This document shows positions 28,307 to 36,037 of a stretch of DNA of 64,000 bases, piece by piece; the first letter of the stretch is position 1; each line of letters starts with the position of its first letter. This DNA comes from Flavobacterium psychrotrophum (lineage in GTDB: Bacteria; Bacteroidota; Bacteroidia; Flavobacteriales; Flavobacteriaceae), in NCBI RefSeq assembly GCF_003403075.1, contig NZ_CP031557.1, positions 1,798,001-1,862,000 on the forward strand, read 5' to 3'. Below the pieces are notes generated by a model. That model was not told the DNA's origin and searched no databases. It worked only from the letters and a program-made list of their open reading frames with translations. The translations under genes and the position numbers were made by a program.

Positions 28307-28969
28307 ATGTTTAAAAAATTCCTGAGCTTTTTTATTCCTGTAAACCTTGTCAGGAAAGATTCAGAGGTAAGCCAGCAACTCGAAGTTACCCTTAACAATG
28401 GCAAACTGGTGCTTGACAGTAAAAACACCAATTACTCTTATGGCAGCCTGCAGCGTATATTACGCAAAGGGCTTCACTACATAGGTTTTGAGCGCATACG
28501 CGAATTTAAAAATATACTGGTACTAGGTGTGGCCGGCGGCAGCGTTATCAAAACACTTGCCGATGACATTGCTTATAAAGGACAGATTACCGGTGTGGAG
28601 ATTGACCCAAAGATAATTGAGATAGCCAATAAATACTTTGAACTAGATAAAGTACCAAATTGCAACATTGTAATTTGCGATGCCTTTGAGTTTGTACTAA
28701 AGTCTAAAGAAACATATGATCTTATTATAATTGATATCTTTAAAGATACCATAATGCCGGGATTTTTATTTGAAGATTTCTTTATAAACAAAGTCAACCA
28801 AATACTTAATGTAAATGGATTTATATTATTCAATACCATGACATTAACTAAAAAAGATTTTGAAAGAAACCAGGAATATAAAACACACTTTAACAGCAAC
28901 TATTCTATAAGGCTCTACCCAAAAGTAGAAGAGCATAATGAATTGTTTACCATTAAAAAACTGCGATAA
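28307..28969 (+). CDS. Spermidine-synthase-fold / SAM-dependent methyltransferase-like protein
   Basis: 220 residues. An N-terminal beta-hairpin region (about 25-60) is followed by a Rossmann fold: ILVLGVAGGSVIKTL (motif I, about 70-84), GVEIDPKIIEIANKYF (acidic residue binding the ribose), CDAFEFV and IIIDIFKD. The arrangement matches the spermidine-synthase-like group, but the GGGDG loop of true spermidine synthases reads GVAGGS, so the chemistry could be methyl or aminopropyl transfer. Its TAA is immediately followed by the ATG of the PhyH-type gene, which suggests joint function. Confidence 0.75.
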   Translation: MFKKFLSFFIPVNLVRKDSEVSQQLEVTLNNGKLVLDSKNTNYSYGSLQRILRKGLHYIGFERIREFKNILVLGVAGGSVIKTLADDIAYKGQITGVEIDPKIIEIANKYFELDKVPNCNIVICDAFEFVLKSKETYDLIIIDIFKDTIMPGFLFEDFFINKVNQILNVNGFILFNTMTLTKKDFERNQEYKTHFNSNYSIRLYPKVEEHNELFTIKKLR

Positions 28970-29683
28970 ATGGATTTCAGGCTGCATAAAAAAGCTATAG
29001 ATGAACTTGGTTTCTCTATAATTGATGACATTTACAGTGATGTTGAACGCAACGCTATCATCAATATAATTGAAGGCGCAGACACATCTGGCGATACCTT
29101 TAGAAAATCGGCCAACCTGTTTGCCATACGTCAGTTTTTAAAAGAAATTCCACGAGCGGCATCGTTGATTTTTAATAAAAAATTAAACGAAGTTATCAGG
29201 ACTATTTTTGGCGCTGATTATTTTGTGATCAAATCGATTTATTTTGACAAACCGGGCGACTCTAACTGGTTTGTTTCCTATCATCAGGACCTTACCATAT
29301 CTGTAAAAGACAAAATCGAAACTCCCGGCTATGGCCCGTGGACGATAAAACAAAACCAATTTGCGGTGCAGCCACCTTTACCTGTTTTAGAAAATATCTA
29401 CACCATTCGCATCCATCTTGATGACACAAACGAAGATAACGGTGCGCTTAAAATAGTGCCCAAATCGCATGCGAAAGGTATTTACCGACCTGAAACTATC
29501 GACTGGAATGCTGAAACCGAAGTAAATTGTAGTGTTAAAGCAGGCGGTATTATGTTAATGAAGCCACTTTTACTGCATAGCTCTACACGTTCGGTTAACA
29601 ATAATCGCAGGCGCGTTATTCATATCGAGCTTAGCAATACAGTACTTGCTGATGGACTACAATGGGCAGAATTAATTGATTAA
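28970..29683 (+). CDS. Phytanoyl-CoA dioxygenase (PhyH) family protein
   Basis: 237 residues with a double-stranded beta-helix fold. The iron ligands are H105 and D107 (YHQDLT) and H203 (LLLHSSTRS), and the arginine-rich SVNNNRRR stretch after H203 would bind 2-oxoglutarate. Such enzymes hydroxylate small molecules or lipids using Fe(II), oxygen and 2-oxoglutarate. There is no signal peptide. Zero-base spacing to the upstream Rossmann-fold gene suggests they act on one substrate, which is unknown. Confidence 0.85.
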   Translation: MDFRLHKKAIDELGFSIIDDIYSDVERNAIINIIEGADTSGDTFRKSANLFAIRQFLKEIPRAASLIFNKKLNEVIRTIFGADYFVIKSIYFDKPGDSNWFVSYHQDLTISVKDKIETPGYGPWTIKQNQFAVQPPLPVLENIYTIRIHLDDTNEDNGALKIVPKSHAKGIYRPETIDWNAETEVNCSVKAGGIMLMKPLLLHSSTRSVNNNRRRVIHIELSNTVLADGLQWAELID

Positions 29684-30051
29684 AATATTACAAAAAAATC
29701 AACCTCTTGGCATTTTCCATATATAAGATTATAATCTAAATACATGTTTTAATTTTATGTTTTTCAGATATTTAAAACATAAAACTTAAATATTTAATTT
29801 AATACATTTATTATTTTAAATGTTGTACCTCACCCCTTGCACTCTAATCAGTTAATGTTATTGCTAAATATATCTATATATCGTAATACGATACCGTTTT
29901 AGTTTATTTTACATTATGATATGAAAAATTAAATAGATTATTTTTTAAGGTATGCGTAAAATTTTTTGAAATAAATTATAAATGTAAAATAAACATTTAT
30001 ATATTTGATAAGTGTAAAGAATACATTTATTAAACAACCAAATTTTATTTT
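29684..30051. other. 368-base AT-rich intergenic region
   Basis: No gene seen. The region is dominated by A and T runs and contains a consensus TATATTTG box at 30000-30007, serving the secreted protein gene at 30052. No clear terminator for the upstream pair was found. Confidence 0.6.
30000..30007 (+). promoter_or_regulatory. -7 box of the type IX secreted protein gene
   Basis: TATATTTG, 45 bases before the start codon. The only nearby upstream TTG (29966-29968) is 31 bases away, too far for a standard -33. Confidence 0.5.
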
Positions 30052-31299
30052 ATGAAAACAATTTTACGTTCTAAATTGCCTTTGTATGCAGCCCTGTTTG
30101 CGGTTCTTGGTACAGGAAAACTAACAGCTCAGGTTTACACCTGGAACGGATCGGCTAATAACCAGTTTTACAATACCTCAAACTGGGTTAGCTCACAAGG
30201 TGCAGTAGCATTTGATGACAGCTCATTCAAAACCGTAGTTACTAACAATACAGGCACTGCTCCTACTATTAACCAGTTTGTAGCCTGGCAACCGGGTATT
30301 TTTAACAGCATGAGTGGTAACCTTACTGTGAGTGCTGAATTTAATGTGTTTTTTAACGACTGGTTAAACGGTACTGTAGATGTAAACACAGGTGGTATTT
30401 TTACGTGCCGAAACATTATCCGTGTGGGACGTGAGGGTGCAGGAACTGTAAACATCAATGGTGGTACATTTCGCTGCCAGAACGATGGTACATGGCAAGG
30501 AATCTTTATTGGTGCGCTTGCAAATGGTAATGGTACCGTAAACGTAAATGATGGCGGCCTTATAAGTGGTGGCTATCAGGTAGAAGTTGGTACACGTAAC
30601 AACTATCCTACCGGTGTGCTTAACGTAAATGCAGGTGGTACATCTGAAGCTTACTGGACAACTGTTGTAGGGCCTAACGGTACTATAAACGTAAACGGCG
30701 GTACGGTAAACACAGGGCAGGCATTTATTGTAGGCGACCTTTATGTAGATCCGGATGGTACTCCGGGTACTGTAGGTGCTGTTGTAGGCAGCGTAAACAT
30801 TAACTCTGGCACTATAATAGTAAACCAGTTTGACTTAGAAGCACCGGTAGTAGACCTTAAGGCAGGTTCTAAAGTAGTTGTTGACAATGGTAGCCTGGTT
30901 GTTAAACGCACAGGTGTAAACTTTAGCGATACTCTTAACGCATTAATAACTGATGGAAAGCTGGTAGCGGCAACGGGTAAAGTGCTTCGTGTAACATATG
31001 ATGGTACAGGCAACACTGCGGTTATAGCCGAAACTGCGGCCGCCGTAGCAACGCTAAGCAAAAATACGGTAAGCCTATACCCTAACCCGGCTTCAGACGC
31101 TATAACTATAGGTTTTGAAAATGTTGCCCGTAATGCTTCGGTTAAAATTGTAAATCTTACCGGTGAGATCGTGGCGCAACAAAAACTTAATGGCACACTT
31201 AGCAATACGGTTGACGTAAGCATGCTGGCAACAGGTATGTACCTTGCTACCATAAGCAGCGATAACGGAAGCTACACGACTAAGTTTATCAAAAAATAA
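30052..31299 (+). CDS. Secreted repeat protein with type IX sorting domain
   Basis: 415 residues: signal peptide about 1-25 (ends LTAQ), a Gly/Asn-rich region (about 60-290) built of short strands such as VNINGGTF, VNVNDGG, LNVNAGG and INVNGGTVNTG, suggestive of a right-handed beta-helix, and a C-terminal type A sorting domain (about 343-415, LYPNPASDAITI to TTKFIKK). The last domain marks export by the type IX system to the surface or medium. The repeat region could be an adhesin or a carbohydrate-active helix; no catalytic motif is seen. Confidence 0.87.
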   Translation: MKTILRSKLPLYAALFAVLGTGKLTAQVYTWNGSANNQFYNTSNWVSSQGAVAFDDSSFKTVVTNNTGTAPTINQFVAWQPGIFNSMSGNLTVSAEFNVFFNDWLNGTVDVNTGGIFTCRNIIRVGREGAGTVNINGGTFRCQNDGTWQGIFIGALANGNGTVNVNDGGLISGGYQVEVGTRNNYPTGVLNVNAGGTSEAYWTTVVGPNGTINVNGGTVNTGQAFIVGDLYVDPDGTPGTVGAVVGSVNINSGTIIVNQFDLEAPVVDLKAGSKVVVDNGSLVVKRTGVNFSDTLNALITDGKLVAATGKVLRVTYDGTGNTAVIAETAAAVATLSKNTVSLYPNPASDAITIGFENVARNASVKIVNLTGEIVAQQKLNGTLSNTVDVSMLATGMYLATISSDNGSYTTKFIKK

Positions 31300-31320
31300 T
31301 TGAGTTAGTTAGTTAATAAA

Positions 31321-31356
31321 AATGCTCCGGTTAGTAATTGTACTGACCGGAGCATT
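31321..31356 (+). terminator. Terminator of the type IX secreted protein gene
   Basis: AATGCTCCGGT at 31321-31331 pairs with ACCGGAGCATT at 31346-31356; one mismatch near the loop, then a T-rich tail. Confidence 0.85.
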
Positions 31357-31394
31357 TTGTTTTCAGGCAATGGTGACGAATTTTTAAACTTCAA

Positions 31395-31423
31395 TAAAAA
31401 AGCCGCCCCAAAATAGGGACGGC
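31395..31423 (-). terminator. Terminator of the heme operon
   Basis: On the minus strand GCCGTCCC, a 6-base loop and GGGGCGGC, then six T. One G-T pair in the stem. Confidence 0.85.
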
Positions 31424-31457
31424 CTGCACTCAAAAAAATATAGAATACAAAAAATTT

Positions 31458-32495
31458 TTATAATGTAGCTACAAGTTCTCTCCACTCTGTAAGCTCAGGA
31501 ATACCCGGCTTACGCTTACCAAAGAACTGAACAATGATCTCTCCCATTTCGTTAAACACTTCAAGAGCAGTAACCTCACCATCTGCAGTAGGCTTGCGCA
31601 CTATCCATGTCTGGGCTATTTTGCTCATATCCAGGTGAAGGTTAAAATCAGGATCCATAACGTTATACCACTGGTTGTGCCACATTGTTTTGCGTACAAG
31701 GCCTGTATGTATTTGTATGTTGCCACGGTTGCCCACAAAACACATAATAGGCAGTTTTGTTTCGGCAGCGCCTTCAAGCATTTTTACCACAGCCTCTTTA
31801 TCTACCTGTCTTGCATGGTGCTCATTAGGAGCCAGGCGAAGCGCCTGTGTGCGGGTAACGCCAAACTTTTTAAGCATACCAAAGAATGCGTGAGTATCTT
31901 TCAGTTCTTCCCATGCGGCTTTAAAACCGGCTACATCAATATCAGCATCCGGCTTCTCATCAATAACAAGCGGCACATCTGTAGTAGTCTCTTCAGGACT
32001 TTGGTTGTCTGATGTATATTTTGCAACAAGGCCATCAAAAGCAGCCTCGTTACTATCTTTAGTAAGGTATATTTTGTGTATGGCAAGGCCGTCTTTACCA
32101 AAGAACTGAAGGCTCTTACGGTCGCCGTGCTCGCTTGTTTCTGAAACAGCAAAAGCTTTGTCCCAGTGCGAAATAAAAATACGAAGGTCGATATCCTCCC
32201 CTACAAACAGGCCGGCAAACGGGCTGCTGAAATCAGGGTTAAGGTAGGTACCCTTGCGTTCATGCACACATTCGTCATTGCGGGTAAGCGCCATAACTTT
32301 TCCAAGGCCTTCCACTTCTGTAAGTATGTTTACAAACTCAGGTTTAAGACGCGTAACATTCTCTCCTGCCTGTGTAGCAAGAAGCTCTGCCTCGCTTACG
32401 CCAAGCTGTTCTGCAGCATTGCGGATGCGTAAATGTGGGTTTTCAGCCTTAAGGGCCTGCCATTGTTCTTTTAATGTGTTGATAGCTGTACTCAT
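31458..32495 (-). CDS. hmuS: HemS/HmuS-family heme-handling protein
   Basis: 345 residues made of two related halves (about 1-170 and 185-345), the layout of HemS/ChuS/HmuS cytoplasmic proteins that bind and degrade or pass on heme. Shared marks include RIFISHWDKAFA in the first half, and IQIHTGLVRKTMWHNQWYNVMDPDFNLHLD and IVQFFGKRKPG in the second. It is the last gene of a heme uptake operon, 17 bases after the ATPase gene. A heme-degrading role follows from the family; it is not shown here. Confidence 0.9.
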   Translation of the reverse strand: MSTAINTLKEQWQALKAENPHLRIRNAAEQLGVSEAELLATQAGENVTRLKPEFVNILTEVEGLGKVMALTRNDECVHERKGTYLNPDFSSPFAGLFVGEDIDLRIFISHWDKAFAVSETSEHGDRKSLQFFGKDGLAIHKIYLTKDSNEAAFDGLVAKYTSDNQSPEETTTDVPLVIDEKPDADIDVAGFKAAWEELKDTHAFFGMLKKFGVTRTQALRLAPNEHHARQVDKEAVVKMLEGAAETKLPIMCFVGNRGNIQIHTGLVRKTMWHNQWYNVMDPDFNLHLDMSKIAQTWIVRKPTADGEVTALEVFNEMGEIIVQFFGKRKPGIPELTEWRELVATL

Positions 32496-32512
32496 GGTGC
32501 TATAGGTTTAAA

Positions 32513-33289
32513 TTAGGTTCCGAAAATTATCAGAGGATTATTATTAATGGGATTTGGGCAAATGGTACACGGAAAATTGTATGCCGCGCTTATAATATCG
32601 CGGGTAAACACTTTATCCGGAACATCATAGGCTACAACCTTACCTTTTTTTAGCAGCATTACCTTATCGGAAAACTGCGCAGCAAGATTAAGGTCGTGCA
32701 GTACCATGACTGCCGTATTCCCTTTTTTTGTAAAATTTTTAATGGTCTGCAAGATACGATGCTGGTGAAAAATATCAAGGTTATTTAACGGCTCATCTAA
32801 AAAAACAAGCTTATTTTCTACCTCATTGTCCAGTTGTGCCAGCACGCGTGCCAGGTGTACCCTTTGTTTCTCCCCGCCACTCAGCTGGTTATACTCGCGG
32901 TTTTTAAATGCAGCCACGTCTGTTTCTTCCATAGCTTTTTCTGCTGCCGCAATATCACGCTGCTGCGGAATGGATGAAAAATAAGGATAGCGCCCCATTA
33001 ACACTACATCCTGCACCTTAAGCGGTATATCAGGGCTGTTGCTTTGGGAGAACTTCGCCTTATTATGAGAAAGTTCTTTGCTGTTCCACTCTTTAAACAT
33101 TTTCTTTTTAAAGAAAATGGCATCGGCACCACTACCCATTTCATTTGCAAGCAGGCTCAATAAAGTAGACTTACCTGCACCGTTTGGCCCTACGATAATT
33201 AAAAGTTCGCCGGGCTGAGCAGTTACATCAATCCCCTCAAGTATAGAGAATTTGCGGTGGGCATACGATATGTTCTGAGCTTCAAGCAT
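32513..33289 (-). CDS. hmuV: Heme ABC transporter ATP-binding protein HmuV
   Basis: 258 residues starting at the ATG at 33289 (MLEAQNISYAH). A longer frame opens at 33442, but its extra 51 residues lie inside the permease gene and do not resemble an ABC protein. Walker A is VGPNGAGKST (about 37), the Q-loop is in QSNSPDIP, the signature LSGGEKQRV, and Walker B LVFLDEP. It powers heme import with the HmuU permease encoded just upstream (8-base gap). Confidence 0.93.
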   Translation of the reverse strand: MLEAQNISYAHRKFSILEGIDVTAQPGELLIIVGPNGAGKSTLLSLLANEMGSGADAIFFKKKMFKEWNSKELSHNKAKFSQSNSPDIPLKVQDVVLMGRYPYFSSIPQQRDIAAAEKAMEETDVAAFKNREYNQLSGGEKQRVHLARVLAQLDNEVENKLVFLDEPLNNLDIFHQHRILQTIKNFTKKGNTAVMVLHDLNLAAQFSDKVMLLKKGKVVAYDVPDKVFTRDIISAAYNFPCTICPNPINNNPLIIFGT

Positions 33290-33297
33290 AATGCAGT

Positions 33298-34341
33298 TTA
33301 CATTTGTTTCCTGTTGCGTATCAGGATCATCATAAAAATTGGTGCGCCTATAAAAGCGGTAAGTACCCCTATGGGTATTTCGCTGGGCGGCGCTATTGTA
33401 CGGCTTATAGTATCGGCCGTAAGTAGCAAAATAGCACCCCACACTGCCGATAAGGGCAATATAAAATGATAGTTGCTTTTAAAAATCAGTCTTAAAATAT
33501 AAGGTACTATCAGCCCTATAAAGCTTATGGTACCTGCAAACGCTACAGAGCTTCCTACCAAAAGAGCCGTAAGCACTACAATTTGCTTTTTAACACGCTC
33601 TACGGGTATACCCAGGTGTTGTGCATCCTGTTCTCCAAGCATCATGGCATTAAGTGCCTTGCCCCTGCGTATCAATATACTGTAAGCAACAAATACAACT
33701 ACTGCAAGTATTCCGCTTTTTGTCCATGAGGCACCGGCAAGGCTGCCCAGGTTCCAAAAAGTAAGGTCGCGCAGTTCATCATCTTTACTAAAATAAATAA
33801 GCAGTCCCATTACAGCAAACCCGGTTGCAGTAAATGCCACACCGGTAAGCAGCATTACGACCACGTTAGTGCGCCCGCCTACTATAGAAATGCGATACAC
33901 CAAAATCATAGTAATAAGTGCACCTAAAAAAGCCATAAGGCTTAGCAGCGAATAATGCAATGCCTCAGGAATGTAGGGTTTAATATAACTGCCCAGTACT
34001 ATGGTTACGGCTGCAAGCAGCGATGCCCCTGCTGTAATACCCAGCAAATCTGGTGTGGCAAGCGGGTTGCGGAACATTCCCTGCAAACACGTACCCGATA
34101 CCGAAAGTGCACTACCTATAAGGATACCCATAGCAATGCGGGGCAACCTGAGGTCCATAAGCACAAAACGGTCGGCAGGGTCTATAGACCCGTCATTATT
34201 GATGATGCCTGTAAATGTTTCTAATAACGAATGCTTTTCAAATACATAAACCCCCATATACAGCGAAACTACTGCCAGCGTTGCCAGCAGTAGTAAACTG
34301 ATAATAAGGTATAACGGCAGCTTATTTTGCATCAGCAGCAA
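33298..34341 (-). CDS. hmuU: Heme ABC transporter permease HmuU (FecCD family)
   Basis: 347 residues with about ten membrane helices. FecCD-family motifs are visible: LRLPRIAMGILIGSALSVSGTCLQGMFRNPLATPDLLGI (about 69-107) and GTISFIGLIVPYILRLIF. It forms the channel for heme entry across the inner membrane. The start overlaps the end of the binding-protein gene by 20 bases, so translation is likely coupled. ATG codons at residue 1 and residue 4 are both possible starts. Confidence 0.93.
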   Translation of the reverse strand: MLLMQNKLPLYLIISLLLLATLAVVSLYMGVYVFEKHSLLETFTGIINNDGSIDPADRFVLMDLRLPRIAMGILIGSALSVSGTCLQGMFRNPLATPDLLGITAGASLLAAVTIVLGSYIKPYIPEALHYSLLSLMAFLGALITMILVYRISIVGGRTNVVVMLLTGVAFTATGFAVMGLLIYFSKDDELRDLTFWNLGSLAGASWTKSGILAVVVFVAYSILIRRGKALNAMMLGEQDAQHLGIPVERVKKQIVVLTALLVGSSVAFAGTISFIGLIVPYILRLIFKSNYHFILPLSAVWGAILLLTADTISRTIAPPSEIPIGVLTAFIGAPIFMMILIRNRKQM

Positions 34342-35209
34342 GCAGGCCGTTTAATTGTGTGGCAGCTTCGCCAAGGCGTGGACCAAAGCCCGAAAGCAGG
34401 CCACCATCCATAGCGATAATTTTTTTGTTTTTACCTGCATTGGTTTTATCTACACCAGGTATTTTTAATGCACCTGCTGCGCCACCAAGGCTTTCAAGGC
34501 CACTGTCAAACATAAGTATAACATCAGGGTTGCCTTTTATAAGAGCTTCCGGCGTAAGTGGTTTGTAATCTTCAAAATCTGTTACGGCATTTTTACCACC
34601 CGCAAGGGTAATAACTTTATCTACAGGTGTATTAGTACCACTCACCATAAGCATATTAGCACCACGTGCATAGATAAATAATACTTTAGGAGCAGTTGCA
34701 AGCGGCTTTACATTTTTAAGGTCAGCATCTACTTTCTCCTCAATTTGCTTATAGTTTTTCTCACCAAGTACGTTAGCAACATCAGCTATAAGTTTTTTTG
34801 TACCCTCAGGAGTAAAATCCTGTTTGAAAAGTTCTGCCTTAACACCAGATTTCTTTATTTTTTCTAACAGCTCAGGGCTAAGGTCTTTTTCTGTACCAAT
34901 AATAAGTGTAGGCTGTAATGCCATAATGCCTTCTATAGAAATGGTGCGTACATGGCCCAGGTCTTTAGCAGTTTTCTTTATGCTTTCAGGGTACGTACTG
35001 GTAACATCTACCCCTATTATTTCTTTTTCATGGCCCAGGGCAGCAACTACTTCTGTTACGGCACCGTTAAGCGATACTATTTTGTGGGCTTCAACTTTTG
35101 CAACAGTGTCAGTTGTTGTAGTTTCAGGAGTCTCTGTAGTTTCTTTTTTACACGAAACCGCAGCAATTAGCATGAAAGCACATACTAAAAGTGTATTGAT
35201 TCTTTTCAT
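34322..35209 (-). CDS. hmuT: Heme-binding periplasmic lipoprotein HmuT
   Basis: 295 residues. A lipoprotein signal with lipobox AAVSC (Cys20), a Thr/Glu-rich spacer (about 22-40), then a class III substrate-binding fold (KIVSLNGAVTEVVAALGHEKEIIGVDVTSTYPES). It delivers heme to HmuUV. First gene of the operon, with a consensus promoter 38 bases upstream. No TonB-dependent heme receptor is present in the window, so outer-membrane entry must be encoded elsewhere. Confidence 0.92.
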   Translation of the reverse strand: MKRINTLLVCAFMLIAAVSCKKETTETPETTTTDTVAKVEAHKIVSLNGAVTEVVAALGHEKEIIGVDVTSTYPESIKKTAKDLGHVRTISIEGIMALQPTLIIGTEKDLSPELLEKIKKSGVKAELFKQDFTPEGTKKLIADVANVLGEKNYKQIEEKVDADLKNVKPLATAPKVLFIYARGANMLMVSGTNTPVDKVITLAGGKNAVTDFEDYKPLTPEALIKGNPDVILMFDSGLESLGGAAGALKIPGVDKTNAGKNKKIIAMDGGLLSGFGPRLGEAATQLNGLLAADAK

Positions 35210-35246
35210 TGGTTAAAAATCTATTTTTATTGATTCTAAATAAGTG

Positions 35247-35276
35247 CAAATATAAGTCTCATCAACGCTTTACCAA
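35247..35276 (-). promoter_or_regulatory. Promoter of the hmuTUVS operon
   Basis: Minus-strand TTG (35274-35276), 19-base spacer, TATATTTG (35247-35254): full consensus. Confidence 0.82.
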
Positions 35277-35416
35277 AATTATTAGCTTAAAAAAATCATT
35301 TTATTTATGTTAAAAGCCATACCACAACATCTTGAATTTGTAAATTTAACATCGTTGTAGTAAAGTTCACTTTTTCATAACTATGCAATGATTATCAAAC
35401 CTCAAATACATAAACA

Positions 35417-35911
35417 ATGATAAACAACAACGAAACAAAAATTACTAAAGGCTCTGCAGGAAATAAACTACTTGTTACCCGCAGTTTTAATGCACCCGTA
35501 GAAAAAGTTTGGGAAGCCTGGACCAACAGCCGCATTTTAGATCAATGGTGGGCACCAAAACCCTGGAAGGCTGTAACGGTAGTATTTGATTTTAGCGAAG
35601 GAGGCCACTGGCTCTATTATATGTTAGGGCCTGAAGGAGAAAGGCATTACTGCCGTGCAGATTATAAAGCTATTGAGCCCCTAAAAAGTTATATAGCGAC
35701 AGATGCTTTTACAGATGAAAACGGCGTACCCAACAATATGGCGCCAAGTGCGCAATGGGAGAATACTTTTACAGCCAATGACGATAAAACTGACCTTAGC
35801 ATAGAAATAACTTATCCAACAGAAGCTGATCTCGAAACAATTGTGAGCATGGGTTTTAAAGAAGGTTTTTCTATGGGGCTTTCTAATCTTGACGAGCTTT
35901 TGGCAAAATAA
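35417..35911 (+). CDS. SRPBCC/AHSA1-domain protein
   Basis: 164 residues forming one helix-grip (START/AHSA1-like) domain: LLVTRSFNAPVEKVWEAWTNSRILDQWWAPKPW near the N-terminus and a C-terminal helix (EGFSMGLSNLDELL). Such proteins bind small hydrophobic ligands or assist chaperones; the ligand is unknown. No signal peptide. It is divergent from the heme operon across about 207 bases, with no evident shared site. Confidence 0.88.
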   Translation: MINNNETKITKGSAGNKLLVTRSFNAPVEKVWEAWTNSRILDQWWAPKPWKAVTVVFDFSEGGHWLYYMLGPEGERHYCRADYKAIEPLKSYIATDAFTDENGVPNNMAPSAQWENTFTANDDKTDLSIEITYPTEADLETIVSMGFKEGFSMGLSNLDELLAK

Positions 35912-36037
35912 TAATTTCCCACATCATACTATTGTGCCATCCTTTCCAGATTGAATTTTTATTGATGATAACGCTAATATAATATGCTTGCGAGTGGCAC
36001 TTAAGCAGTAATTTCATATTATTGTGGTTTTACCTTC

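Noticed and set aside
33290..33442. Upstream extension of the HmuV frame by 51 codons
   Set aside because: The extension overlaps the end of the permease gene in another frame and is unlike ABC ATPases; the ATG at 33289 gives a normal N-terminus.
35385..35399. Possible Fur-box half site (TGATTATC) near the heme operon
   Set aside because: Only one half matches, and it lies next to the SRPBCC gene on the far side of the hmuT promoter, so it does not support iron control of the heme genes.
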